Origin: Pseudomonas sp. TTU2014-080ASC
Lineage (GTDB): Bacteria > Pseudomonadota > Gammaproteobacteria > Pseudomonadales > Pseudomonadaceae
Assembly: GCF_001446935.1 (NCBI RefSeq)
Contig: NZ_LKKK01000002.1
Coordinates: forward strand, 806,001 to 870,000
DNA length: 64,000 bases
Direction of reading: 5' to 3'
A model generated the notes under the pieces. That model saw nothing but the letters and a program-made list of their open reading frames with translations, had not been told where the DNA came from and did not search any database. Shown here one piece after another: positions 8,430 to 16,732 of the stretch (position 1 is its first letter; every line of letters begins with the position of its first letter). Made by a program: the position numbers and the translations under genes.

Positions 8430-9662
8430 ATGGCAAACCCTCCTCAAGCGTTTGCGCAATCACGACGGGCGTCGTTGATTGCCGCGATTTTTATGATGGC
8501 GACTTCAGCCATCGGCCCCGGATTTCTAACCCAAACAGCCACGTTCACCGCAACTCTCGGTGCGGCATTTGCGTTTGGCATTCTGGCCTCGATCCTGATC
8601 GACTTTGTGGTGCAGCTGAATGTCTGGCGCATCGTCACCCTGAGCCGCATGCGTGCCGCCGAACTGGCCAACCGTGCTGTGCCTGGCAGTGGTTATTTAC
8701 TCGCCGTGCTGGTGATATTCGGCGGGCTGGTATTCAGCATCGGTAATATCGCCGGAGCTGGTTTGGGGCTTAATGCACTGGTCGGTCTGGACCCGCTATG
8801 GGGCGGTGCGCTGAGCGCCTTATTGGCAATTGGCATATTCACTTCGCACCGGGCAGGCATTGCCATGGATCGCATCATGATGGCTCTGGGGCTGGTTAAG
8901 GTCGGCCTGATTGCCTTCGCCGCCTTTGCCTCTCATCCGCCACTAGGCGAGGCGCTGCGCCAGACGGTGTGGCCAGAGTTTGTGGATTTTGCGGCGATCA
9001 CCACCATTGTCGGAGGCACAGTTGGTGGCTACATCACCTATGCCGGTGCGCATCGCTTGCTGGATCGCGGCACGGTAGGCGTGGAAAACATTGAGGCGGT
9101 ATCCAAGGCGGCGCTGACAGGCATTCTGGTGACCGGCGTTGTGCGTTATGTGCTGTTTCTCGCCATTCTGGGCGTGGTCGCCAGTGGTGTGGTGATTGAT
9201 GTCTCCAGCCAGGCTGCCAACCCAGCTGCACAGGCATTCGGCGCAACGGCAGGCAAGATCGGCTTGATGGCGTTCGGGCTGGTGCTGTGGGCGGCAGGCA
9301 TCAGCAGTGTGATCGGCGCGTCTTACACGTCGATGTCGTTTATTACCGTGTTCTCGGTAAACATCACCGAGCGTGGACGTCATCTGACAACAGTCGGCTT
9401 CATTCTGATCGCACTGGTTGCCTATCTGGCGCTCGGCAAACCACCAGCGGCACTGTTGGTGTTTGCGGGCGGTTTTAACGGTCTGATCCTGCCACTAGGC
9501 CTGAGCATCTTTATGTATGTGGGCTGGCGGCGAGCTGATCTTCTCGATGGCTACCACTACCCGCGCTGGTTGCTGGTGCTGGGCGTGATGACCTGCGTGT
9601 TGTCTTGGTATATGGCGTTTAAATCAGCCGGAGCGATATTTGCGTTTGTGATTGGGAGTTGA
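8430..9662 (+). CDS. Divergent NRAMP-family membrane transporter
   Basis: A 410-residue membrane protein with about eleven hydrophobic segments. The opening IGPGFLTQTATF aligns with the first helix of NRAMP/YcsG-like proteins. Canonical NRAMP metal transporters carry DPGN there and an M-P-H motif in helix 6. Here the aspartate is replaced (GPG) and no MPH is visible, so ordinary Mn/Fe transport is doubtful. YcsG-type relatives are often linked to oxoproline or allophanate-type hydrolases, but none lie nearby. I chose the ATG at 8430 (MANPP) after a weak AAGG; ATGs at 8423 or 8426 are out of frame. It is a single gene. The substrate is unknown. Confidence 0.8.
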   Translation: MANPPQAFAQSRRASLIAAIFMMATSAIGPGFLTQTATFTATLGAAFAFGILASILIDFVVQLNVWRIVTLSRMRAAELANRAVPGSGYLLAVLVIFGGLVFSIGNIAGAGLGLNALVGLDPLWGGALSALLAIGIFTSHRAGIAMDRIMMALGLVKVGLIAFAAFASHPPLGEALRQTVWPEFVDFAAITTIVGGTVGGYITYAGAHRLLDRGTVGVENIEAVSKAALTGILVTGVVRYVLFLAILGVVASGVVIDVSSQAANPAAQAFGATAGKIGLMAFGLVLWAAGISSVIGASYTSMSFITVFSVNITERGRHLTTVGFILIALVAYLALGKPPAALLVFAGGFNGLILPLGLSIFMYVGWRRADLLDGYHYPRWLLVLGVMTCVLSWYMAFKSAGAIFAFVIGS

Positions 9663-9707
9663 TTCGCTTAATACAATGGCATTGCGAACTTAACTGGCGT
9701 CCTGGTC

Positions 9708-9812
9708 AGGCTCTGTACAGAAGGTTGCCAAGCAGAGGTCAGACAAGGCGAAATCGCTCGAAGAAGCTCAGCTCTAATGCAGCAAATGAGGACTCTGAGA
9801 GCGATTTCAACG
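9708..9812. mobile_element. Degenerate insertion-sequence end or MITE relic
   Basis: A non-coding stretch just after the NRAMP gene. Its first 46 bp match the inner end of the MITE-like element at 39642-39799 at roughly 70% of positions by eye (both read AGG, TCT, TAC, then a CAG/CGAAG-rich run). It also contains a perfect 10-bp inverted repeat, 9750-9759 with 9799-9808, separated by 39 bp. No transposase fragment is present. I interpret it as one surviving end of an element of the same family; no partner end or target duplication was found. Confidence 0.35.
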
Positions 9813-9823
9813 CGCTATTACCG

Positions 9824-10198
9824 TCAATATTTATGTCCGACGATATAACTTATAAACATCAGTGCCATACCGATGCAAAGGCAGAGATTACCGAATAGCT
9901 CATATTTCCATTCATTCTGGCGCTCGTCGTAATGGTCGATGAGTTTTAACAGAAAGTAGGCCGCTACCAATGTGCAGCTTATTACAAGAAGGATCAACTC
10001 ATTACCTGAATACACAATGTAGTGCGTTTTCTTGTTCCAGCCGATTTTTGTATATGAGAAAGATATTTTCTGGGCGTAAAGGGCATACGCTGAAAATGCA
10101 AAAAGTATGGTGGAGGTAACCGCTGCGAATGCTCTTTGCTTTGCTGTTAATTTGTTAGGTTTGTACGTTTTATTTGGGCTGTTAACCGACTTTTTCAT
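9824..10198 (-). CDS. Small AT-rich membrane protein of unknown function
   Basis: A 124-residue protein from the ATG at 10198; a TTG at 10210 is an in-frame alternative. No ribosome binding site stands out. After a lysine-rich N-terminus there are three hydrophobic segments (about residues 25-40, 65-85 and 100-118), so it is probably an inner-membrane protein. The gene is clearly more AT-rich than its neighbours and uses codons such as ATA and TTT freely, which suggests acquired DNA. It lies downstream of the dipeptidase gene on the same strand but is separated from it by a terminator-like hairpin. No family is recognised. Confidence 0.5.
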   Translation of the reverse strand: MKKSVNSPNKTYKPNKLTAKQRAFAAVTSTILFAFSAYALYAQKISFSYTKIGWNKKTHYIVYSGNELILLVISCTLVAAYFLLKLIDHYDERQNEWKYELFGNLCLCIGMALMFISYIVGHKY

Positions 10199-10230
10199 GT
10201 GACATGCCAATAATTCTTGTCCCTATGAGA

Positions 10231-10258
10231 GCCTGCTTCAGCCGTAGCAGAAGCAGGC
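10231..10258. terminator. Hairpin downstream of the dipeptidase gene
   Basis: A 9-bp perfect stem (GCCTGCTTC and its complement) with a 10-nt loop lies 8 bp past the stop of the minus-strand dipeptidase gene. It probably ends that transcript before the small membrane protein gene. No clear T-run follows. Confidence 0.5.
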
Positions 10259-10265
10259 ACAACTG

Positions 10266-12002
10266 TTAAAGCTCTGGCAACTGGCCAATCCGCCCAATCA
10301 TTTCCGTAACGATTTGCAGATCAAGTTGGAATTGTTCCAGCGTTTTGAATTCGCCATCGGTATGGCCTGTGTATTTTTCGTCCGGGCGCGCTAGGCCGAA
10401 TTGCACTCCGTTAGGCAGCTCGTGCACCGAGGTGGCGCCGGATGAGCTGCCGAACTCCGAAGGCAACCCCAGGTTTTCACTGGCCACACTCAGAAGCGCT
10501 TTGACCCATTCACCGTTCGGGTTGCGGTACATCGGCTCGGCGATTTTGTAATCCAGAGCCAGCACCACGCCGCTTTGCTGTTGCCATTGCTTGAGTTTGT
10601 CTGCGATCTCCTGTTGCAACTGCTCCGGTGTTTTGCCTTTAGGTACGCGCAGGTTCACCGCCAGTTTCAGGCTTTTATCGTCCAGCCCCACATAGGTCAG
10701 GGATGCAGTCAGCGGGCCCATAAAGTCGTCGCTAAAAGCCACTCCCAGCTTATTTCCAAAGTAATCCAGGCCCCAGTTGTCGGCGGCATAACGGGCGGCA
10801 TCGGTGATGTGGTTGTGTTTAAGCGCCACTTTCGGCTCCAGCCCGGCGAGCAGGTCGAGCATGCGCGCCACCGGGTTTACTCCGGTTTGCGGTTTGGAGG
10901 AGTGAGCGGATACGCCAGTGACGGTGAGGTGTACCTGCTTGTTGATAACTTCAGCACTGACGCTGAAATCGCCGCCATTACGACTCGCATAGTCTTTACC
11001 GGCTGCTTGCAGTTGGGCTGCCAGTTGTTCTGGTTGATCAGTGACAAAGGTGGCGACAGATTTAGACGGAATCTGATTGGTCGCCAGCCCACCTGTGAGG
11101 GCAATGATTTCTGCGCCTTTGCCTGTCGCCGGGCGGCGGGCAAACTCGGCCATTACCGTGCCGTAGCCTTTCTCGGCAATCACCACCGGGTAGCTGCCAT
11201 CAAGGGCTAGGTTGTAGTCCGGCATTGGGTTGCGGGCAAAGTAGTAGGGGATGGCATCGCCGGTCGTTTCTTCGGTGGTATCAATCAGCAGCTTGAAGCT
11301 GCGGGCCAGCGGTAGCTGCTCATCCTTGATCACCTTCATCGCATACAGCGCCACGACGATGCCGTTTTTATCGTCCTGAGTGCCGCGCCCATACAGACGG
11401 TCACCAATCTGCGTCACCTTGTAGGGATCAAGCTTGGTGCCATCTTCCAGCACCCAGTTGGCCGGGTTAGCCGGCACTACATCGGCATGCACATGCAGGC
11501 CAACAACCTCCTTACCGGTGCCGGGCAGAGAGACTTCATAAACCCGGTTATCAATATTGCGGAAGCTCAGGCCCAGAGATTGGGCCAGCTGCTCAATGTG
11601 TTTGGCAATGCGGTGAAACTCGGGGTTCTCATGCTGCTCCACACCCTCAACCCGTGCAGTGGGAATTGCCACCAGTTGGGTCAACTGCTCCAGCGCCGCC
11701 GCGCTGTATTTGACCCGAGCGTACAGGCCGAGCAGGCGGTAAATCTCATGCTGCTGATCTGTGGTTAATGACTGCTTATTCAGGTAGGCGTTGATGCTGC
11801 TGGCTAGCTGTACATCTTTACTCAGATTCAGTTGGCTGACCTGATTCAGAAAGGCTTTGAAGTCAGTAGGCGAGCTGGCCTTAACGCCCTGAATAATCGC
11901 AGCGCTTTGCTCGGGCGTCAGATTGGCGTAGGCGGTGGAGAGGGTGAAAAACGAGCTGAACAGTAGGGCAGTCAGAGCCAGCGGTTTGAAGCGCAGTTCC
12001 AT
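10266..12002 (-). CDS. Exported M20-family dipeptidase
   Basis: A 578-residue metallopeptidase of the PepV/Sapep-like M20 group. A signal peptide occupies residues 1-26, ending STAYA. The dimetal site is complete: GLHVHADVVPA gives the first His-x-Asp, GRGTQDDKNG the bridging aspartate, and DTTEETTGD the glutamate base and metal ligand. ATSVHELPNG near the C-terminus carries the final histidine. A long N-terminal helical extension before the catalytic domain explains the extra length over cytosolic PepV (about 470). It probably cleaves dipeptides in the periplasm to feed amino-acid uptake. It is a single-gene unit, and nothing shows how it is regulated. Confidence 0.85.
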   Translation of the reverse strand: MELRFKPLALTALLFSSFFTLSTAYANLTPEQSAAIIQGVKASSPTDFKAFLNQVSQLNLSKDVQLASSINAYLNKQSLTTDQQHEIYRLLGLYARVKYSAAALEQLTQLVAIPTARVEGVEQHENPEFHRIAKHIEQLAQSLGLSFRNIDNRVYEVSLPGTGKEVVGLHVHADVVPANPANWVLEDGTKLDPYKVTQIGDRLYGRGTQDDKNGIVVALYAMKVIKDEQLPLARSFKLLIDTTEETTGDAIPYYFARNPMPDYNLALDGSYPVVIAEKGYGTVMAEFARRPATGKGAEIIALTGGLATNQIPSKSVATFVTDQPEQLAAQLQAAGKDYASRNGGDFSVSAEVINKQVHLTVTGVSAHSSKPQTGVNPVARMLDLLAGLEPKVALKHNHITDAARYAADNWGLDYFGNKLGVAFSDDFMGPLTASLTYVGLDDKSLKLAVNLRVPKGKTPEQLQQEIADKLKQWQQQSGVVLALDYKIAEPMYRNPNGEWVKALLSVASENLGLPSEFGSSSGATSVHELPNGVQFGLARPDEKYTGHTDGEFKTLEQFQLDLQIVTEMIGRIGQLPEL

Positions 12003-12188
12003 AGAGGCATTCCTTTGCAGAGGTGGGGGGTCGTGAAAGACACAAGAGTGAACTTACCACTTGAGCGGCGATGGTTGCGGGGTTTTCTCCGAATTTTTAA
12101 GAATAGAGTTAGTAGGGTATGAACGTGGGCTGTGTAGGAAATATATGCCAGCCAAGGCGATAGTCTGAATAGACAAACGTTCAAAACA

Positions 12189-12222
12189 CAGCTCAGGCCA
12201 TAATCGTAAGAGGCCTGAGCTG
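12189..12222. terminator. Rho-independent terminator downstream of the nuclease-like gene
   Basis: An 11-bp perfect stem (12189-12199 with 12212-12222) and a 12-nt loop. On the minus strand it is followed by TGTTTTGA, and on the plus strand by CTTTTACTT, so it can act both ways. It ends the minus-strand nuclease-like gene, whose stop is at 12230. Confidence 0.7.
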
Positions 12223-12229
12223 CTTTTAC

Positions 12230-13309
12230 TTACAGATAGGAATTAACAGTATCAATCAATTTTTCTGAATATGAGTAGATGTCATCTACTGAGTTTATAG
12301 GAATACGCGTTTCATTTTTTTCTACGTCAAATATTCCTAGATATTTCTGGCTGCGATTGAAATGTAAACGACAGATTGGTTTGCGATTGTTGTCGTCAAG
12401 TAGTACGCCACAGTAGCTTTGATTGTCACGAATCGCTACTCGCTTAACGTCTACGGCGCTTCTTACAATGGCTTTAACAATCATAAAGCCTTCTATTTCT
12501 TCCTCAGTGGTGACAATTTTCTCGCAGCCTGCCTGCTCAGTCTCAACAGGAGTAAGGTCAATATTTTCCACTAGGGGAATTGATACGGTTGCAGTACCGC
12601 TGATTGCTGACTTTAAACGATCATTAGCTTGGTCGTTTAAAAACTGGGTAGAAGCCTTTCGAGTCAACTAAGAGAATAGTTCTCGAACTTTTTGTGTAAC
12701 TACTCCTTCGTATACTCGAGATGCTACAAACCTAATGAAATCTTCATCTGGGTTTGTTAGTAGGCGTGTAAGAAGTTTTTTAATTTGGCTAACGTATTTA
12801 AGTTCGCCAGCTGCATTCACGATGGATTCGACATCAAATGCAGTTTTAGTCAGTTTCAGCAGTTCAGGAACCACGTGTTCATCGATGTCTAGAAGATCTA
12901 GTTCTAAAAATGGCCGCTCATCCATTTTGTTCGGTGCATCGAGATCAGTGAAGAATTTATAGACTCTGCCGTTTGTCAGTATGGCTATACGAGCATTGGT
13001 AACGTGGAAGTACCGAAAAAGTTGGCTGGCATGATTTAGAGAGAGCTGCTCGCCAAGTTTTTTACACTCGATGAGTATCTGGATGTCGCCGTCCTTTAAG
13101 ATTGCATAATCGATCTTTTCGCCCTTTTTCGTTCCAATATCGCAGACGTATTCAGGGATTACTTCAGACGGATCGAACACATCATATCCAAGCACCGCGT
13201 GTATGAATGGCATGATAAGTGCGTTCTTGGTGGCTTCTTCTGTCTGAATTGAGGCACTCTGTTGGCGAACTTTGACAGATAAGCTGTTCAGTTTTTCAGC
13301 AAATTCCAT
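12230..13309 (-). pseudogene. Solitary HsdR-N / PD-(D/E)xK nuclease-like protein split by an in-frame TAG
   Basis: Two open segments in the same frame, 213 codons (13309-12668) and 145 codons (12667-12230), are separated only by one TAG at 12670-12668. Together they give the usual length (about 360 residues) of a known family of restriction-type proteins. The first segment carries the type I restriction R-subunit N-terminal nuclease fold: TEEATKNALIMPF, then KIDYAI followed by ILIECKK, a D-x(n)-ExK active site, then ILTNGRVYKFF. The second carries the characteristic KIVTTEEEIEGF and RKPICRLHFN region. There is no methylase or specificity subunit nearby, so it is solitary. The gene is AT-rich against its neighbours. 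It is probably inactivated by the amber codon; the two halves might still be made separately. Confidence 0.75.
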
Positions 13310-13493
13310 TGCAGCATCCTCAGTTATAAAAATGCACCATCGTACATATTGATGTCATTTTGATATGTGGGATGTCAACAGCTACACGAAGGGGAGTGGA
13401 ATAACGTAACGGAGTGTGAAGTCGTTATTTTTGAGGAGAGCTGTCTAACTTGGATGTTTCACTGCATGATGGTTACATCGTCTCTCAAATAAA

Positions 13494-13518
13494 TAAACCC
13501 GGCCTAAGCCGGGTTTCT
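13494..13518. terminator. Rho-independent terminator of ilvD
   Basis: AAACCCGGCTTAGGCCGGGTTT forms a compact GC stem flanked by A and T tracts, about 25 bp past the minus-strand ilvD stop. On the minus strand the stem is followed by TTTATTTATTTG. Confidence 0.85.
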
Positions 13519-13540
13519 TATTCACGCTACTAAACCAGCC

Positions 13541-15379
13541 TTAGCCGTCCAGAAACGCCTTATTACGTACCGCACCTTTATCCGCGCTGGTGGCCAGCAG
13601 GGCGTAGGCTTTGAGGGCGGTGGTGACTTTACGTGGACGCTGTTCGGCTGGTTTCCAGCCTTTTTTGTCCTGCTCAACACGGCGGGCGGCGAGTTCTTCG
13701 TCACTGATCAGCAGGTTGATGCTGCGGTTCGGGATGTCGATCAGCACTTTGTCGCCGTCCTGCACCAGGCCGATTGCACCGCCAGCAGCTGCTTCTGGTG
13801 AGGCGTGGCCGATGGACAGGCCAGATGTGCCGCCGGAGAAGCGGCCGTCAGTCAGCAGAGCGCAGGCTTTGCCGAGACCTTTGGACTTCAGGTAGGAGGT
13901 CGGGTAGAGCATTTCCTGCATGCCCGGGCCGCCTTTCGGGCCTTCGTAGCGGATGATGACGATGTCGCCTTCTTTCACTTCGTCCGCGAGGATGCCGCGT
14001 ACGGCGCTGTCCTGGCTTTCGTAGATTTTGGCGTTGCCTTCGAAAACGAGGATGGACTCGTCCACGCCGGCGGTTTTCACCACGCAGCCGTCGAGGGCGA
14101 TGTTGCCGTACAGCACGGCCAGGCCGCCTTCTTTGGAGTAGGCGTGCTCGACAGAGCGGATGCAGCCGTTCTCGCGGTCAGCGTCCAGCGTTTCCCAGCG
14201 GGTGCTCTGGCTGAAAGCGGTTTGCGTCGGGATGCCGGCCGGGCCTGCGCGGAAGAAGGTGTGTACGGCTTCGTCGTTGGTTTGGGTGATGTCGAACTTG
14301 GCAATGGCATCGGCCATGGTGCGGCTGTGTACGGTACTGACATCAGTGTGCAGCAGGCCGCCACGGGCCAGTTCGCCGAGGATGGAGATGATGCCACCGG
14401 CGCGGTGCACGTCTTCCATGTGGTACTTCTGGATGTTCGGCGCCACTTTGCACAGCTGCGGAACCTTGCGGGACAGACGGTCGATATCGCGCAGGTCGAA
14501 TGGCACTTCAGCCTCTTGGGCAGCAGCCAGCAGGTGCAGGATGGTGTTGGTGGAACCGCCCATGGCGATGTCCAGAGTCATGGCGTTTTCGAACGCCTTG
14601 AAGTTGGCGATGTTGCGTGGCAGAACGGATTCGTCGCCTTCGCCGTAGTAGCGCTTGCACAGTTCAACGATGGTGCGGCCTGCTTGCAGGAACAGCTGTT
14701 CGCGGTCGCTATGGGTGGCCAGCATCGAGCCGTTGCCCGGCAGGGACAAGCCCAGCGCCTCGGTCAGGCAGTTCATGGAGTTGGCGGTGAACATGCCGGA
14801 GCAGCTGCCGCACGTCGGGCAGGCGCTGCGCTCGTATTCGGCGACTTTTTCATCGCTGGCGCTGCTGTCGGCGGCGATCACCATGGCGTCAACCAAGTCC
14901 AGACCGTGGCTGGCCAGTTTGGTTTTACCGGCTTCCATCGGGCCGCCGGATACGAAGATCACCGGGATGTTCAGGCGCAGGGCAGCCATCAGCATGCCGG
15001 GGGTGATTTTGTCGCAGTTGGAGATACAGACGATGGCGTCAGCGCAGTGGGCGTTGACCATGTATTCCACAGAGTCGGCGATGATTTCGCGGCTCGGCAG
15101 GGAGTACAGCATGCCGTCGTGGCCCATGGCGATGCCGTCGTCGACTGCGATGGTGTTGAATTCTTTTGCCACGCCGCCAGCTTTTTCGATCTCGCGGGCA
15201 ACCAGTTGGCCCAGGTCTTTCAGGTGCACGTGGCCCGGTACGAACTGGGTGAAGGAGTTGGCTACGGCGATGATCGGTTTTTTGAAGTCTTCGTCCTTCA
15301 TCCCGGTTGCACGCCACAGGGCGCGGGCACCGGCCATGTTGCGGCCTTGGGTGGAGGTCTTGGAACGATAATCTGGCAT
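13541..15379 (-). CDS. ilvD: Dihydroxy-acid dehydratase
   Basis: A 612-residue IlvD, which dehydrates 2,3-dihydroxy-isovalerate and its isoleucine-pathway analogue to the 2-keto acids in branched-chain amino-acid synthesis. Family signatures are complete: the iron-sulfur cysteines in [12 protein letters not shown] and [19 protein letters not shown], and the C-terminal [13 protein letters not shown]. The length is normal. It starts [26 protein letters not shown] as in other proteobacteria. It is transcribed alone, with a good terminator downstream. A 532-codon open frame on the opposite strand is a coding shadow caused by GC-rich third positions. Confidence 0.97.
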   Translation of the reverse strand: MPDYRSKTSTQGRNMAGARALWRATGMKDEDFKKPIIAVANSFTQFVPGHVHLKDLGQLVAREIEKAGGVAKEFNTIAVDDGIAMGHDGMLYSLPSREIIADSVEYMVNAHCADAIVCISNCDKITPGMLMAALRLNIPVIFVSGGPMEAGKTKLASHGLDLVDAMVIAADSSASDEKVAEYERSACPTCGSCSGMFTANSMNCLTEALGLSLPGNGSMLATHSDREQLFLQAGRTIVELCKRYYGEGDESVLPRNIANFKAFENAMTLDIAMGGSTNTILHLLAAAQEAEVPFDLRDIDRLSRKVPQLCKVAPNIQKYHMEDVHRAGGIISILGELARGGLLHTDVSTVHSRTMADAIAKFDITQTNDEAVHTFFRAGPAGIPTQTAFSQSTRWETLDADRENGCIRSVEHAYSKEGGLAVLYGNIALDGCVVKTAGVDESILVFEGNAKIYESQDSAVRGILADEVKEGDIVIIRYEGPKGGPGMQEMLYPTSYLKSKGLGKACALLTDGRFSGGTSGLSIGHASPEAAAGGAIGLVQDGDKVLIDIPNRSINLLISDEELAARRVEQDKKGWKPAEQRPRKVTTALKAYALLATSADKGAVRNKAFLDG

Positions 15380-15690
15380 GGCTTTAAATCCTGCAAAGGC
15401 TAATCAGGTCACGCGCTCAGGCGTTGGCGCGGTACAGGCACGGTTTGACGGTGCGTATGTTGAGCCGGGTTCGGGCCTAAGGCAATGCATGTGTGCATCG
15501 GTCGGGCCGGGGCAAGGCGTGGCGCGGGGTGGGCGCTGGCGTGGCCGGGCTGCATGTCCGCCTGGGATGGGGCAGGGATTGGGAAGTTTAATCCTTATTG
15601 GGTTGAGGTCGAAAGGGCAAGTGACGAACATGGACGCACTCTTCTGTGCGCCTTGGTTCGGGTTACTACTTAATCATTTACTCGCAATGC
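15380..15690. other. Intergenic region upstream of ilvD, no gene seen
   Basis: About 310 bp between the ilvD start and the 3' end of the LysR gene. It should contain the ilvD promoter. I see no leader peptide rich in Leu, Ile or Val followed by an attenuator, and no repeat. Short open frames here have no family resemblance. Confidence 0.5.
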
Positions 15691-16584
15691 TCACAGGCTT
15701 TTAAGAATCAGTTCTTTGAAAGCTGTAGCAACAGCATTGAGCGGTTTATTGCGCCTATGCACTAAATAGTCGGCACGTCCTGTACGGTATTGGAACGGAC
15801 CTAAGCGCCGGACTTGCCCGGCCTCGAGCATTTCCCGCAGCATGAAGTCCCAACCCAGTGCTACGCCTTGGCCCCGTGCACAGGCATTCAGGGTCAGGGT
15901 GACCTGATTGTAGATCAGCATATTAGACGGCGGAGTGTAGGGGCACTCGAAGTGCTTGAACCAGTCAGCCCAGTTCATCCAACGCCATTGCTCCGGATCA
16001 AGCTGGATCAGGCGGAGTTTCAGCAGATCAGCGGGGTTCTCGATGTCGGGGCATGTGAATTGCGGGCCGCAGATGGGGTAAACCACTTCGTCAAACAGCT
16101 TGGATTTTTCCAGTCCCGGCCAATCGCCATCACCATAAAGAATGCCGAAATCAAAATCCGCGCAGCGGCTGAAATCCATATCGTTGGTCGACATGATGTT
16201 GACCGTGACGCCCGGCATAACCTGATTGAACAGCTCAATGCGTGGCACCAGCCAGTAGTGGGCGACCGCTTGAGTACAAATCACGCTGACCGAATTGCCG
16301 GCATGGGATTGGCGGATGCGCGCCACGCTTTGTTTGAGGGCAAGCAGCAGAGGCTGGGAAGCAGCCAGCAGCTCACTTCCGGCAGGGGTTAGGCGCAGGC
16401 CATTTCTCGCTCGCTCAAATAGGGGAAACCCGAGGCTGTCCTCCAGGTTACGCACCTGCTTGCTCACCGCGCTCTGGGTGACGCAAAGCTCTCTGGCAGC
16501 TTGAGTGAAGCTGAGTAAACGCCCTACTGATTCAAAGTAGGTCAAGGAATGTAGTGGCGGTAGACCAGATGGATTTGTAATCAT
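15691..16584 (-). CDS. LysR-family transcriptional regulator (GcvA-like)
   Basis: A 297-residue LTTR. The N-terminal winged helix is clear (LTYFESVGRLLSFTQAARELCVTQSAVSKQVRNLEDSLG, residues about 12-48), followed by a substrate-binding domain in the GcvA/AmpR style. It is divergent from the FAD oxidoreductase/RidA/TRAP genes, the classical arrangement for an LTTR controlling the neighbouring operon, so it probably senses the transported substrate. The 148-bp gap between the two start codons must carry both promoters and the operator. Confidence 0.88.
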   Translation of the reverse strand: MITNPSGLPPLHSLTYFESVGRLLSFTQAARELCVTQSAVSKQVRNLEDSLGFPLFERARNGLRLTPAGSELLAASQPLLLALKQSVARIRQSHAGNSVSVICTQAVAHYWLVPRIELFNQVMPGVTVNIMSTNDMDFSRCADFDFGILYGDGDWPGLEKSKLFDEVVYPICGPQFTCPDIENPADLLKLRLIQLDPEQWRWMNWADWFKHFECPYTPPSNMLIYNQVTLTLNACARGQGVALGWDFMLREMLEAGQVRRLGPFQYRTGRADYLVHRRNKPLNAVATAFKELILKSL

Positions 16585-16732
16585 GGGAGGCTCTGTAACG
16601 CGTATTTGGGCGATTGGACTGCCTGTTGTTTAGGTTAGGGTATTCCAAATCGTCATGCATGTATGCCGTAATATCGTTTGTCCGACTCTACTGGCAAGAC
16701 CTAATGTCACGTCATGCACGTGGAGTCGATTT
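16585..16732. promoter_or_regulatory. Divergent LysR/oxidoreductase control region
   Basis: The shared upstream region of the LysR gene and the FAD oxidoreductase operon. It contains CATGCATGTATG near 16653-16664, a partly palindromic A/T-flanked element that could be an LTTR site, but no unambiguous T-N11-A operator could be fixed. The regulatory role is inferred from the divergent arrangement. Confidence 0.35.

Noticed and set aside
13805..15403. 532-codon open frame on the plus strand across ilvD
   Set aside because: It is the antisense shadow of ilvD. The minus strand has complete IlvD motifs, while the plus-strand translation has no family resemblance and no ribosome binding site.
15404..15704. 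Short open frames upstream of ilvD considered as a leader peptide
   Set aside because: They are not rich in branched-chain residues and no alternative-stem attenuator could be drawn, so there is no support for attenuation control.
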